DNA from: GCA-002050365 sp964237235
GTDB taxonomy: Bacteria > Acidobacteriota > Blastocatellia > Pyrinomonadales > Pyrinomonadaceae
Length of the DNA stretch: 64,000 nucleotides
Assembly: GCA_964237235.1 (NCBI GenBank)
Contig: CAXSGY010000003.1
Location: 186,001-250,000 of the forward strand
Direction: 5' to 3'
Shown here: positions 1-7,615 of the stretch, piece by piece
Numbering within the stretch: the first letter of the stretch is position 1
Layout of the letters: each line of letters opens with the position of its first letter
Notes under the pieces: model-generated
The model's database searches: none
Told to the model about the DNA's origin: nothing
What the model saw: only the letters and a program-made list of their open reading frames with translations
Position numbers and translations under genes: made by a program

Positions 1-2
1 AC

Positions 3-560
3 GCGATTTTAATCGTCGCCGTTGACGGTTTCAAAGATGAAGTCGAAAAAAACGCTTCAATGATCGAACGCATTTTGCAGGAAAACGAAGGCTTCGACAC
101 GCTGCGCTCGCGCACCAAAGAAGAAGAAGACAAACTCTGGGACGTACGCCGCGCCATCAGCCCGAGCCTGATGAAATACGGCACGCTCAAACTCAACGAA
201 GATGTCGTCGTCCCGCGTTCCAAAGTTCCCGAACTAATCCGCCACATCGAAGAAATCGGTCGCCGACACGACACCTTCGTCGCCAACTTCGGACACGCCG
301 GCGACGGCAACATTCACGTCAATTTTATGTGCAACAAAGACGATGCCGAATCAATCCGGCGCGCCCGCGAATGCGTCAAAGAAACCTTCGCCCTATCTGT
401 CCAATTAGGCGGCTCAATATCCGGCGAACACGGCATCGGCTACGTCAAAGCGCAATATTTAGAGATGGCAATCGACGCGCCAACGCTTTCCGTAATGAAA
501 GGAATCAAACAAGTTTTCGACCCGAACGGCATTTTGAATCCGGGAAAGATGTTCGTTTGA
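3..560 (+). CDS. glcD: FAD-linked oxidase C-terminal part (glycolate oxidase GlcD type), 5' truncated by window
   Basis: The open frame runs in from the window edge, so only about the last 185 residues are visible. They belong to the C-terminal FAD-linked oxidase domain of GlcD/D-lactate dehydrogenase-type flavoproteins, which oxidise 2-hydroxy acids such as glycolate or D-lactate. Visible family motifs are FGHAGDGNIHVN (substrate/FAD-side histidines), GEHGIG and the usual C-terminal ending FDPNGILNPGKMF. The first ATG at 60 lies inside the domain and is not the start. The exact substrate cannot be told from this part. A diverged second copy of its last 46 codons lies 0.9 kb downstream at 1483-1620. 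Confidence 0.9.
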   Translation, partial: AILIVAVDGFKDEVEKNASMIERILQENEGFDTLRSRTKEEEDKLWDVRRAISPSLMKYGTLKLNEDVVVPRSKVPELIRHIEEIGRRHDTFVANFGHAGDGNIHVNFMCNKDDAESIRRARECVKETFALSVQLGGSISGEHGIGYVKAQYLEMAIDAPTLSVMKGIKQVFDPNGILNPGKMFV

Positions 561-592
561 GGGAAAATCGTTCGTGCTAAGATAAATTTGTA

Positions 593-916
593 ATGCAATT
601 ATCACCAAGCAATTTTGTTGATTCGTTTAATCTGATGCTTCACCGCGCTGTTGCGGAAAAATTGCGGCAGAATCCAAAAGCTGCAATGCAGATTGCGCGG
701 AAAAATCTCGAACATTGGTCAAAAAATAAAAGTTTTGCCTTGACCGAATGGCAAAATATCCTCGAAAACAGAACGCCCGAAGAAATTGCCAAAATTATTT
801 CACAGGATACGGACGAAGGGCAAAGGTTGCGTTCATCGTCGCCGTTTGCCGGAGTTTTAACCGAATCCGAGCGCGACGAAATTTGGAGCGAATGTGCGGA
901 AATCGGATTTATTTAA
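593..916 (+). CDS. Small protein preceding a DUF6036-like nucleotidyltransferase; possible antitoxin partner
   Basis: 107 residues, predicted mostly helical, with a terminal segment LTESERDEIWSECAEIGFI. I do not recognise a named domain. The stop codon overlaps the next gene by 23 bases (894-916), so the two are almost certainly co-translated. The arrangement of a small helical protein followed by a DUF6036/nucleotidyltransferase-like protein is that of a toxin-antitoxin or defence module, and this is the basis for the suggested role. No strong Shine-Dalgarno is seen before the ATG. The pair sits between glcD and a duplicated glcD 3' end, which suggests acquisition by transfer. Confidence 0.6.
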   Translation: MQLSPSNFVDSFNLMLHRAVAEKLRQNPKAAMQIARKNLEHWSKNKSFALTEWQNILENRTPEEIAKIISQDTDEGQRLRSSSPFAGVLTESERDEIWSECAEIGFI

Positions 917-1478
917 TCTTTTGTCGGCAGTCAAATCGCTTGCGCCCAACGAAATTCCGATTGTCGTCGGCTCGCAAGCCGTTCATCTCGTCACAAATTT
1001 TCCGCCTGAAATTGTCCGGCAATCAATCGAATGCGATTTTCTTTTAACCGGCGACGGAAAAAACGAAATCCGCGCCGCTATCAATAAAATTCTCGGCATT
1101 TTCAGTCCGTATCAAATCGAAAATGGTTTCTACGCGGACGCGCTCGGACTCGCCACCGTAATTTTGCCGACAGGCTGGCGCGAACGACTTCAAACGCTTG
1201 AAGACAAAAACGGAAATGTCATTGCCTACGTCGCGGAAATCCACGACATCGCCGTCAGCAAACTGATTGCCGGACGCGAAAAAGATTATGCGTTTCTGAA
1301 GGAATTAATTTTGCCCGGATATATTTCAATAAAAACTTTTCTCGAACGGGCAAAGTTGGTAAAGGAAATGCCGAAAAGCCAAGTCCTAATTCCGCGCCTT
1401 GAAAATCTACTGAAAGTTTTGCCGAAAGATAAAACTCCGGCAGTCAAAATATTAATTGCCGAATTAAATTCAACTTAA
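894..1478 (+). CDS. DUF6036-like nucleotidyltransferase-fold protein, putative toxin-antitoxin/abortive-infection component
   Basis: 194 residues. The N-terminus has a nucleotidyltransferase-like core with IPIVVGSQAVHL followed about 20 residues later by IECDFLL. This matches the GG/GS ... DxD-like pattern of DUF6036 and AbiEii-type proteins, but with a weakened acidic motif (ECDF). Further on, EIHDIAVSKLIAGREKDYAF is the characteristic DUF6036 signature. The start overlaps the preceding small gene by 23 bases. Function is inferred: such proteins are found in two-gene toxin-antitoxin-like modules, where they may transfer nucleotides. No activity is proven by the sequence, and the altered acidic motif could mean an inactive or substrate-binding fold. 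Confidence 0.7.
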   Translation: MRKSDLFNLLSAVKSLAPNEIPIVVGSQAVHLVTNFPPEIVRQSIECDFLLTGDGKNEIRAAINKILGIFSPYQIENGFYADALGLATVILPTGWRERLQTLEDKNGNVIAYVAEIHDIAVSKLIAGREKDYAFLKELILPGYISIKTFLERAKLVKEMPKSQVLIPRLENLLKVLPKDKTPAVKILIAELNST

Positions 1479-1482
1479 AACC

Positions 1483-1620
1483 TCCGGCAAACACGGCATC
1501 GACTGTCAAAACGCAACTTTAAATGTGGCGATTGTCGCGCCGACTCTCGAAGTTATGAAAGGCATCAAACAAGTCTTCGACCCGAACGGCATTTTGAATC
1601 CGGGTAAGATGTTTGTGTAA
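1483..1620 (+). pseudogene. Duplicated 3' end of a glcD-like gene (46-codon remnant)
   Basis: These 138 bases read in one frame as SGKHGID... to GKMFV and a TAA stop, and align with the last codons of the glcD at the left edge with one codon deleted. The last 22 codons including the stop (1555-1620 versus 495-560) differ at 6 of 66 bases, and all six changes are synonymous. There is no start codon and no upstream coding part; the frame begins right after the stop of the DUF6036-like gene. It is a remnant of a second glcD copy or of a donor homologue, and it brackets the two-gene module with imperfect direct repeats. Confidence 0.85.
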
Positions 1621-1695
1621 ATCAATAACTATAAAATTGATTTCTAATAAATTCTTTCCTAAAATTATCAAGATTCCAAGATTAACTACTCTCAT

Positions 1696-3963
1696 ATGCA
1701 ATTTAGAAAAATAAAAAAAATTAAAGACTTTGGCGTATTTAGAAATTTTGGTTGGAAAACTGATTTACAAGAGTTCTCCAATTTTAATATTTTCTATGGT
1801 TGGAATTATTCAGGTAAAACTACTTTATCTAGAATATTTCGTTGCTTTGAAACCCAAACTAATCATCCTGATTACTTTAGTTCAAAATTTGATATAGAAG
1901 ATGAATGTTCTGGAATACATAATCAATCACTATTAAACGGAACTCTATCAGTTCGTGTTTTTAACAGTGATTATATTGTTGATAATTTGAAGCGGTATGC
2001 ACAAGATGATGACATACCACCAATACTTCTTTTAGGTCAGGAAAGTATTGAATTAACCAAAGAACTTGAAATTGAAAAAAGTAATCTCAAAACTGTAAAA
2101 CAAAAAAGAGAAAACACTATTAAAGACAAAAGTTCAAAAATTGCTTTAATGAATCAATCCTTAACCACTAAAGCCCGTGAAATTAAAGAAAGTTTAGTGC
2201 TGACAAATTTTACGAAAGCTCACTTTGAGCCGAAAGTTAAAACGGTTTCAAATGAATCTTTTCAAGCAGTAAAACTTAATGATAAAGCTGTTAACAGTTT
2301 AAAAGATACTTACAGAAGCACCGAGAAAAAGAATCTAATTAATAATATTTCATTTTCAGTACCCAATATAAACTTATTGAATGCTGAAATTGTGAAGCTG
2401 TTTAATACAACAGTTGAATCAAAAGTCATTGAAAAATTAAAAAACAATCAAGAACTTAATGATTGGGTGAAAACTGGAAAGCATATACACAAAAATAAGG
2501 ATTTGTGTGAATTTTGTGGAAACAAAATTCCTGGTGATTTAATTCAAAAACTCAATGAGCATTTTTCTAATGAGTATGAAGAATTGTTACAAGCAATAGA
2601 TTCGCAAATTAGAAAGATTCGTGATCTCAAAATAGTTCTTAATCTACCTGACTCAGCAAATTTATATGGACAGTTTCAAAATAAGTATTTGGAAGAAGTA
2701 AAAATTCTTAAAGGAAAAGTAGAAGAGGTAAACGAATATCTAAAGAACATATTCGAGCAACTAAAAACTAAAAAACAAAAGCCCTTTGAGAAAATTGATT
2801 TTGAAAATCTACAAAATGATTTTGATGAATTAGATGGAGCTAAACTAAAAGTTAATAATGTTATTAACCTAAATAACCAAAAAACATCAGATTTTGAAAA
2901 TGATAAAAATCAAGCTCGTGAAAGATTGATTGAACACTATGCCCAAACATTTGCCGAAACTAATAAATTTGCAAAATATGAGTTGGAATTGTCAAAGATT
3001 GAAGAGATTGTCGTTGGATTTGATAAAGAAGAGTCTTTAATTGAAAACAAAATTCTAGCTTATGAAAAGAAACTTTCAGACATTGTTAAAGGAGCCGAGA
3101 AGATCAATGAACATTTATTTCAATATTTTGGTAAAAATGATATTAAAGTAACGGTCAACAGCGACGAAAAATTTCAATTGACAAGAGCAAGTGAAATCGC
3201 AAAAAACCTCAGCGAAGGTGAAAAGACAGCGATTGCTTTTGCTTATTTTGTGGCAAGTCTTGAAAACAAGGATACTAAACTTTCAGAAACAATAGTTTTT
3301 ATAGACGATCCAATATCAAGTCTTGATTCTAATCATTTATTTAATACATACTCATTCGTAAAAAATGTGTTTTACGATTATAAACGCGATCCGATTACGA
3401 ATGAAAGAAAACATCAATGTAAAGCAGCGCAGTTGTTTATTTCAACTCATAATTTCGAGTTTCTTAACCTCATTAAACAATGGTTGGAAAAAGTAAAAAA
3501 AGTAGACAAATCTTTCTACCTAATTGAAAGGATAAATAAAGATATAAATAGAGAATCAATAATCAAGGAATTACCAATAGAACTTCTTAAATTTAAATCG
3601 GAGTATGTGTATTTGTTCTCTGTAATATACGAATTTTACAATAGTCTAGAAATGGATTTCAGATTGCTTTATAATTTACCTAATATAGTGCGGCGTTTTG
3701 TAGAATCTTTTTGTGCATTTAAGCATCTATCGACAGTAAGTATTGATGAAAATTTAGACCTCTTCATTAAAGACAATATTAAAAGAGAAAGAGTTCGTAA
3801 GTTTGTCCATTATTATTCACACAGTTTGAGTTCCAAAACTATAATGGAATTTTCTGACGCCACGGAAAGTAGAGAAGTTATTGAAACAGTCTTGAATTCT
3901 CTTAAACTTTCGGATGAAGAACACTATAATTCCCTAATAAAACAGGTAAGCCCCTCAACTTAA
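1696..3963 (+). CDS. RloC/PrrC-like anticodon nuclease (AAA_13-type ATPase with zinc hook)
   Basis: 755 residues, about the length of RloC. The N-terminal ABC-type ATPase half has a Walker A at 35-42 (GWNYSGKT). Long predicted coiled coils flank a zinc-hook CEFC (Cys271, Cys274) as in Rad50 and RloC. The second ATPase half has LSEGEK (505-510), Walker B IVFIDDP (533-539), the D-loop SSLDSNH and a switch histidine in STHN (His585). The C-terminal region carries Arg666, Glu670 and His705, close to the R-x3-E ... H spacing of the PrrC/RloC tRNA-cleaving triad. Known RloC proteins cut the tRNA anticodon loop after DNA damage or phage attack. Strongly AT-rich codon use unlike its neighbours indicates transfer. 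No restriction-modification genes are next to it. Confidence 0.8.
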   Translation: MQFRKIKKIKDFGVFRNFGWKTDLQEFSNFNIFYGWNYSGKTTLSRIFRCFETQTNHPDYFSSKFDIEDECSGIHNQSLLNGTLSVRVFNSDYIVDNLKRYAQDDDIPPILLLGQESIELTKELEIEKSNLKTVKQKRENTIKDKSSKIALMNQSLTTKAREIKESLVLTNFTKAHFEPKVKTVSNESFQAVKLNDKAVNSLKDTYRSTEKKNLINNISFSVPNINLLNAEIVKLFNTTVESKVIEKLKNNQELNDWVKTGKHIHKNKDLCEFCGNKIPGDLIQKLNEHFSNEYEELLQAIDSQIRKIRDLKIVLNLPDSANLYGQFQNKYLEEVKILKGKVEEVNEYLKNIFEQLKTKKQKPFEKIDFENLQNDFDELDGAKLKVNNVINLNNQKTSDFENDKNQARERLIEHYAQTFAETNKFAKYELELSKIEEIVVGFDKEESLIENKILAYEKKLSDIVKGAEKINEHLFQYFGKNDIKVTVNSDEKFQLTRASEIAKNLSEGEKTAIAFAYFVASLENKDTKLSETIVFIDDPISSLDSNHLFNTYSFVKNVFYDYKRDPITNERKHQCKAAQLFISTHNFEFLNLIKQWLEKVKKVDKSFYLIERINKDINRESIIKELPIELLKFKSEYVYLFSVIYEFYNSLEMDFRLLYNLPNIVRRFVESFCAFKHLSTVSIDENLDLFIKDNIKRERVRKFVHYYSHSLSSKTIMEFSDATESREVIETVLNSLKLSDEEHYNSLIKQVSPST

Positions 3964-4056
3964 AAGTTAGTTGACAAAATTAGTTTGTAGAAGTAGGAAT
4001 GTAGTTTTTTATTGAATATTTTCGTAAACAAATAGATTTTGAGATATTTTGAAAAT

Positions 4057-4236
4057 ATGAATTCACTTAAATTTACAGCTAAAATTGAACACGGTGTGAT
4101 TCATTTGCCGAAAGAGTTTGAAGAATATAACAATGCAATTGTTCGTGATGTGATAAGTGTTGAGTCTTGATGAGAAAAAGGCGCGGAAGGAAAGATTATT
4201 TGAGGCACTGAAAAATTAGCTGAAGTAAATCCGTTT
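4057..4236 (+). pseudogene. Decayed small antitoxin-like gene
   Basis: An ATG at 4057 opens a 37-codon frame starting MNSLKFTAKIEHGVIHLPKE, which looks like the N-terminus of small antitoxin-type proteins of about 80 residues. It stops at 4168-4170. Shifting one base at the stop continues the protein as DEKKARKERLFEALKN to another stop, and a further shift gives AEVNPF. The two frameshifts plus loss of the C-terminus show a broken gene. No toxin partner follows. It is part of the accessory island beside the RloC-like gene. The family name is uncertain; the decay pattern is what is seen directly. Confidence 0.6.
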
Positions 4237-4238
4237 AG

Positions 4239-4363
4239 TCGCCGCGCCCCTGAAAAAGACGAACGAAACCGCCGCGTAGTTCGTCCTTTTCAGGGACGGC
4301 GCAATTGGCTCGCAAATAGAGTCGGGATTCTCCCGACTCTATTGCATTAATGGCTTTCAGCCA
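4239..4363. repeat. Block of three palindromes (REP/MITE-like)
   Basis: Three hairpins follow each other. The first is a long imperfect stem (about 4240-4264 against 4279-4301) whose arms share GAAC/GTTC and CCCTGAAAAAG-like sequence. The second is a near-perfect stem at 4312-4346 with TAGAGTCGGGA and TCCCGACTCTA arms. The third is a short TGGCT/AGCCA stem around 4350-4362. There is no coding potential. The block lies directly after the antitoxin remnant and may be a mobile palindromic element that helped break it. Confidence 0.6.
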
Positions 4364-4573
4364 CAAAACCGATTATTTCTGGCAAATGTCAACAGAACCC
4401 AGATAATCAAAAATCAGGAAAAGTGTGTAATTCGGTTTCAAAAATATACTTGTATTTGCAATTGCTGAAAAGCATTCAAGCAGATTATAAATATTGAGCA
4501 AGATGAATTTTTACATTGTTTGGAAAAATTGTCCGGCTGATAAAGATCGCAGCGAAAGAAACAAAAAAAATTA
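4347..4573. other. Intergenic stretch without recognisable gene
   Basis: Together with the preceding palindromes this makes a gap of more than 300 bases. Apart from the hairpin end at 4350-4362 and the promoter-like sequence just downstream, I see no open frame, RNA gene or repeat here. Confidence 0.5.
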
Positions 4574-4602
4574 TTGACTCACATTCCGAAAAGGCGTAAA
4601 TT
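4574..4602 (+). promoter_or_regulatory. Sigma-70-type promoter for the small protein at 4647
   Basis: TTGACT at 4574-4579 and TAAATT at 4597-4602 are separated by exactly 17 bases and lie 45 bases before an ATG that has a GGAG Shine-Dalgarno at 4632. Assignment is by consensus match only. Confidence 0.5.
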
Positions 4603-4646
4603 GTTGGCGTTACTAATCTTATTTCACTAACGGAGATCTTTACATT

Positions 4647-5012
4647 ATGGCTTTGTCAACTACTGAGACAATCGGACTCAACAATCAATTTGTTCAGCTT
4701 CTCGAAGATAATAAAGCGGATTTACAGGCGAAGGGGCTGGATGTCAGCAACTGGATTACGGAATTAAAAGAATTAAACAGCGACACGGTGGCGAACGATG
4801 CGGCGCAGGATGATTTGAAAGCCGCGCTTAAAACGAAAACGGCGGAAACTCAGGATTTAGCTAAACGAAATTACAAGATGACTTCGAGCCGGCTTGATGC
4901 CGTAATCGGAGTCTTAGGTAAAGATACCGCTTTCGCAAAGCAAGCCGCGCGTTTAAGAAGCAGTCTTATCAGACAACCGAAAAACAAAACGGCTGAAAAA
5001 AATAAAACATAG
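4647..5012 (+). CDS. Small helical protein of unknown function
   Basis: 121 residues, start supported by CGGAGAT about ten bases before the ATG. The protein is predicted almost entirely helical, hydrophilic, without cysteine, signal peptide or membrane segment. It contains many Lys/Asp/Glu/Ala residues and ends in a very basic tail (residues ~105-121, rich in Lys and Asn). The pattern resembles small structural or nucleic-acid-associated proteins, but I do not recognise a family. It stands alone with its own promoter upstream and a strong bidirectional terminator downstream, which suggests a separately and possibly highly expressed gene. Confidence 0.65.
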   Translation: MALSTTETIGLNNQFVQLLEDNKADLQAKGLDVSNWITELKELNSDTVANDAAQDDLKAALKTKTAETQDLAKRNYKMTSSRLDAVIGVLGKDTAFAKQAARLRSSLIRQPKNKTAEKNKT

Positions 5013-5078
5013 CAAAATTTAATCGGCGCAACGGTTTGAGATCGTTTAAACAAACGTTGAAAGCATTTTATCAAGCAT

Positions 5079-5135
5079 AAAAAAGTCTTTACGACACTGG
5101 AAATTTCCTTTTCCAAATGTTGTAAAGACTTTTTT
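5079..5135. terminator. Bidirectional intrinsic terminator
   Basis: A perfect 14-bp stem (AAAAAAGTCTTTAC at 5079-5092 and its complement at 5122-5135) gives a run of T on either strand. It lies between the small protein gene (+) and proB (-), which converge here. The remaining bases up to 5344 show nothing else. Confidence 0.75.
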
Positions 5136-5344
5136 ATACACGATAATCATTTCCTTACAGCCGGAAAGTCAATTACCAAGCGTCAAAATCAATTTTTAAC
5201 GCTTAAAAAACTCGCCGCAACTGATTGTTTTAAGTTTACGATTCGTACAAAAGCGAAAATGCTCGAAACTTTTCGGAAAAAATCCTGTCGCGCAAAATTT
5301 TTGAGATTTCTCGATTACATTAAAATTTCGGTTCACAACTTTTT

Positions 5345-6136
5345 TTAATCGTCGTTCGATTTGGCATCACCGCTCGGCGCGAAAAATTTTGTGCAGGGAA
5401 TTTTTCCGTCGAGCGCGTCAACGAGAAAATTGTTTCGATTGCCGCCGACGATCCACGTTTCGATATTTTCGATTTGGCAAATCATCGCGGCTTCTAATTT
5501 TGAATTCATTCCGCCCGTGCCTAAGCCGGAATCGCGTTCTTCGATTAAGCTTTTAGCTTCTTCGATATTGGTGATTTCGGTGAGCAGTTTCGCGTTCGGA
5601 TGAAGATGCGGATTTTTGTCGAAAACACCGTCAATGTCGCTCGCGATGACGAGCAAATCAGCTTTAATCAGCGTGGCGACGAGCGCGGAGAGTTTGTCGT
5701 TGTCGCCTAAAATTATTTCTTCGACGGCGGTCGTGTCGTTTTCATTGATGATCGGAACGTATTCGTGTTTGACGAGTTCGTTGATCGTGTTGAGCGTATT
5801 TCGGCGCGAAGTTTCGTTTTCAAAATCGCGGTAGGTCATCAAACACTGCGCGGTTCTGATGCCGAAATCGGCGTAGATTTCCGTGTAAATTCGCATCAGA
5901 AGCGGCTGACCGATGGCTGCCATCGCCTGTTTCGATTCGACCAGACGATTCGGGTCGAAAATGTTGATGCGCTGTTTGGCGGCGGCAATCGCGCCGGAAG
6001 AAACCAGAACGATGTCGAAGCGTTCGCGCAAATCGAGAATTTGTCTCCCGATGTCTTCGATCTTGCCGCGCGAGATTAATTTCGTGCCGTTGGTTAAGGT
6101 TGACGTGCCGATTTTTAAGACGAGTTTCTTTTTCAT
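5345..6136 (-). CDS. proB: Glutamate 5-kinase, short form without PUA domain
   Basis: 263 residues. Phosphorylates glutamate to gamma-glutamyl phosphate with ATP, first step of proline synthesis, in the cytoplasm. Amino-acid kinase fold motifs are in order: KIGTST (8-13), SSGA (46-49), NENDTT (131-136), GDND (144-147) and GTGGM with Lys213 (206-213). The family's usual length is about 360 residues with a C-terminal PUA domain; this protein ends right after the kinase fold, as in other short ProB forms, so no damage is implied. It follows proA on the same strand with a 120-base gap that carries a palindrome. Confidence 0.93.
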   Translation of the reverse strand: MKKKLVLKIGTSTLTNGTKLISRGKIEDIGRQILDLRERFDIVLVSSGAIAAAKQRINIFDPNRLVESKQAMAAIGQPLLMRIYTEIYADFGIRTAQCLMTYRDFENETSRRNTLNTINELVKHEYVPIINENDTTAVEEIILGDNDKLSALVATLIKADLLVIASDIDGVFDKNPHLHPNAKLLTEITNIEEAKSLIEERDSGLGTGGMNSKLEAAMICQIENIETWIVGGNRNNFLVDALDGKIPCTKFFAPSGDAKSNDD

Positions 6137-6150
6137 AATACGGGAGAATT

Positions 6151-6249
6151 TTTAAACACATAGAAACATAGAGAACATAGTTTCTTTCAAAAAATACATT
6201 TATTGCTTTCTTAGTTTTTTCTATGTATCTATGTTTCTATGTGTTTAAA
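6151..6249. repeat. Palindromic repeat of the CATAGAAACATAG family
   Basis: Arms at 6151-6180 and 6221-6249 match over the first 22 bases without error; they contain TTTAAACACATAGAAACATA and its complement. The element fills the proA-proB gap. A related palindrome lies at 37672-37799, also between two genes. If transcribed it would form a long hairpin that could reduce proB expression relative to proA or protect mRNA ends. Confidence 0.75.
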
Positions 6250-6256
6250 ATTTTCT

Positions 6257-7453
6257 TCACTTTCTGATTTGCCCTGCGCCGCGAACGAACCATTTGTTGG
6301 TCAAAAGATGTTCCGCGCCGAGCGGTCCGCGAAAATGGAGCTTTTGCGTCGAGATGGCGATTTCCGCACCCAAGCCTAATTCGCCGCCGTCGGTAAAGCG
6401 AGTCGAAGCGTTGTGGTAAACCGCCGCGCAGTCAACTTCCGTCAAAAATCGTTCGGCTTTTTCGGTATTGTCGGTGATAATTGCCGCCGAATGTCCACCG
6501 GAAAATTTATTGATTTTGGCAATCGCGTCGTCGAGATTTTTCGCGCTGCCGACGACGATTTTCGCCGACAAAAATTCTTCAAACCAGATTTCTTCATCTT
6601 CGATTCGTTCGACTGCAAAATTCGTTTTGCAGATTTTTTCGTCGCCGAAAACTTCGATATTTTCCGATTGTAAAGCGGCGATTAATTGATTCGACCGCGC
6701 CGCAAAATCCGACAAATTTTCATCAATCAAAACTTTGTCGAGCGCGTTGCAGACGCTCAGACGCGATTTGCCGTTGACGACGATTTTCAAAGCCGTTTCA
6801 AAATCCGCGTCCGCGTCAACGTATGCGAAATTGTTGCCGCGACCGCTGACGATGACCGGAGCTTTCGAGTTTTTCAAAACAAAATCAATCAAAGCGTCGC
6901 CGCCGCGCGGAATGACCAGATCGAATTTTTCCGCGTTGCCTTCGATTAATTTTTGCGTTGCTGCGCGCGAATAATCGAGATATTTCACAAAGCCGGTGTC
7001 CGCGTCGTTTTCCTTTAGCGCCGCCTGCCACAATCCGGCTAAACAAAGATTCGTATTTCGCGCTTCTTTGCCGCCTTTTAATAAAATTCGATTGCCGGCT
7101 TTGAGCGCGATAATCGCGGCTTCGACGGAAACGTCTGGGCGCGCTTCGTAGATAATCAAAATCGTGCCGAACGGAACGGCGCGGTTTTCGATTCGCAAAT
7201 CGTTGTCGGCGCGCGTTTTTTCGTAAAGAATTTTGCCGACCGGATCGGGCGCGGCAATGACGTTTTCGATTGACGCAATCATTTTTTCCATCTTCGCGTC
7301 GTCAATTTTCAAACGGTCGAGAATCACCGCATCTCCAGCCGGACAAGCGGCAACATCGCGCGCGTTCGCTTCCAGGATTTTTTGTTTGTTGTCGGCGAGC
7401 AGCCGCGCGAGCGATTTTAAAATAGTGTTTTTGATTACGGCGTTCATCTTCAT
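6257..7453 (-). CDS. proA: Gamma-glutamyl phosphate reductase
   Basis: 398 residues. Reduces gamma-glutamyl phosphate to glutamate semialdehyde with NADPH, second step of proline synthesis. Aldehyde-dehydrogenase-fold motifs include YEARPDV (102-108), KGGKEA (126-131), IPRGG (181-185) and the catalytic cysteine in RLSVCNALDK (Cys235). Length is normal for the family. An alternative start at Met3 is possible. It is transcribed ahead of proB. The usual histidine-rich motif after the Rossmann part is replaced by GRGNNFAYVD, a mild deviation. Confidence 0.93.
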   Translation of the reverse strand: MKMNAVIKNTILKSLARLLADNKQKILEANARDVAACPAGDAVILDRLKIDDAKMEKMIASIENVIAAPDPVGKILYEKTRADNDLRIENRAVPFGTILIIYEARPDVSVEAAIIALKAGNRILLKGGKEARNTNLCLAGLWQAALKENDADTGFVKYLDYSRAATQKLIEGNAEKFDLVIPRGGDALIDFVLKNSKAPVIVSGRGNNFAYVDADADFETALKIVVNGKSRLSVCNALDKVLIDENLSDFAARSNQLIAALQSENIEVFGDEKICKTNFAVERIEDEEIWFEEFLSAKIVVGSAKNLDDAIAKINKFSGGHSAAIITDNTEKAERFLTEVDCAAVYHNASTRFTDGGELGLGAEIAISTQKLHFRGPLGAEHLLTNKWFVRGAGQIRK

Positions 7454-7615
7454 TTCGCGAATTTAATATATTAACAAACGAAAAATTTTCGGCAAAGGTG
7501 TTTGATAAAGGCACGCACCCGCATTCGTTCAAAACAAGTTTTACCCGTTTGCATTATAGACGGCGCGAATCGTTAAATGTAAAAGTCGAGAAAAATCACG
7601 TTTTGTAAAGTTTAT

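Noticed and set aside
5765..6079. Open frames antisense to proB, proA and many other genes
   Set aside because: They have Arg/Phe-rich translations typical of shadow frames in codon-biased genes, no Shine-Dalgarno and no recognisable domain.
5345..6136. Truncated proB pseudogene
   Set aside because: The protein lacks the PUA domain but keeps all kinase motifs and ends cleanly; short ProB forms without PUA are known.
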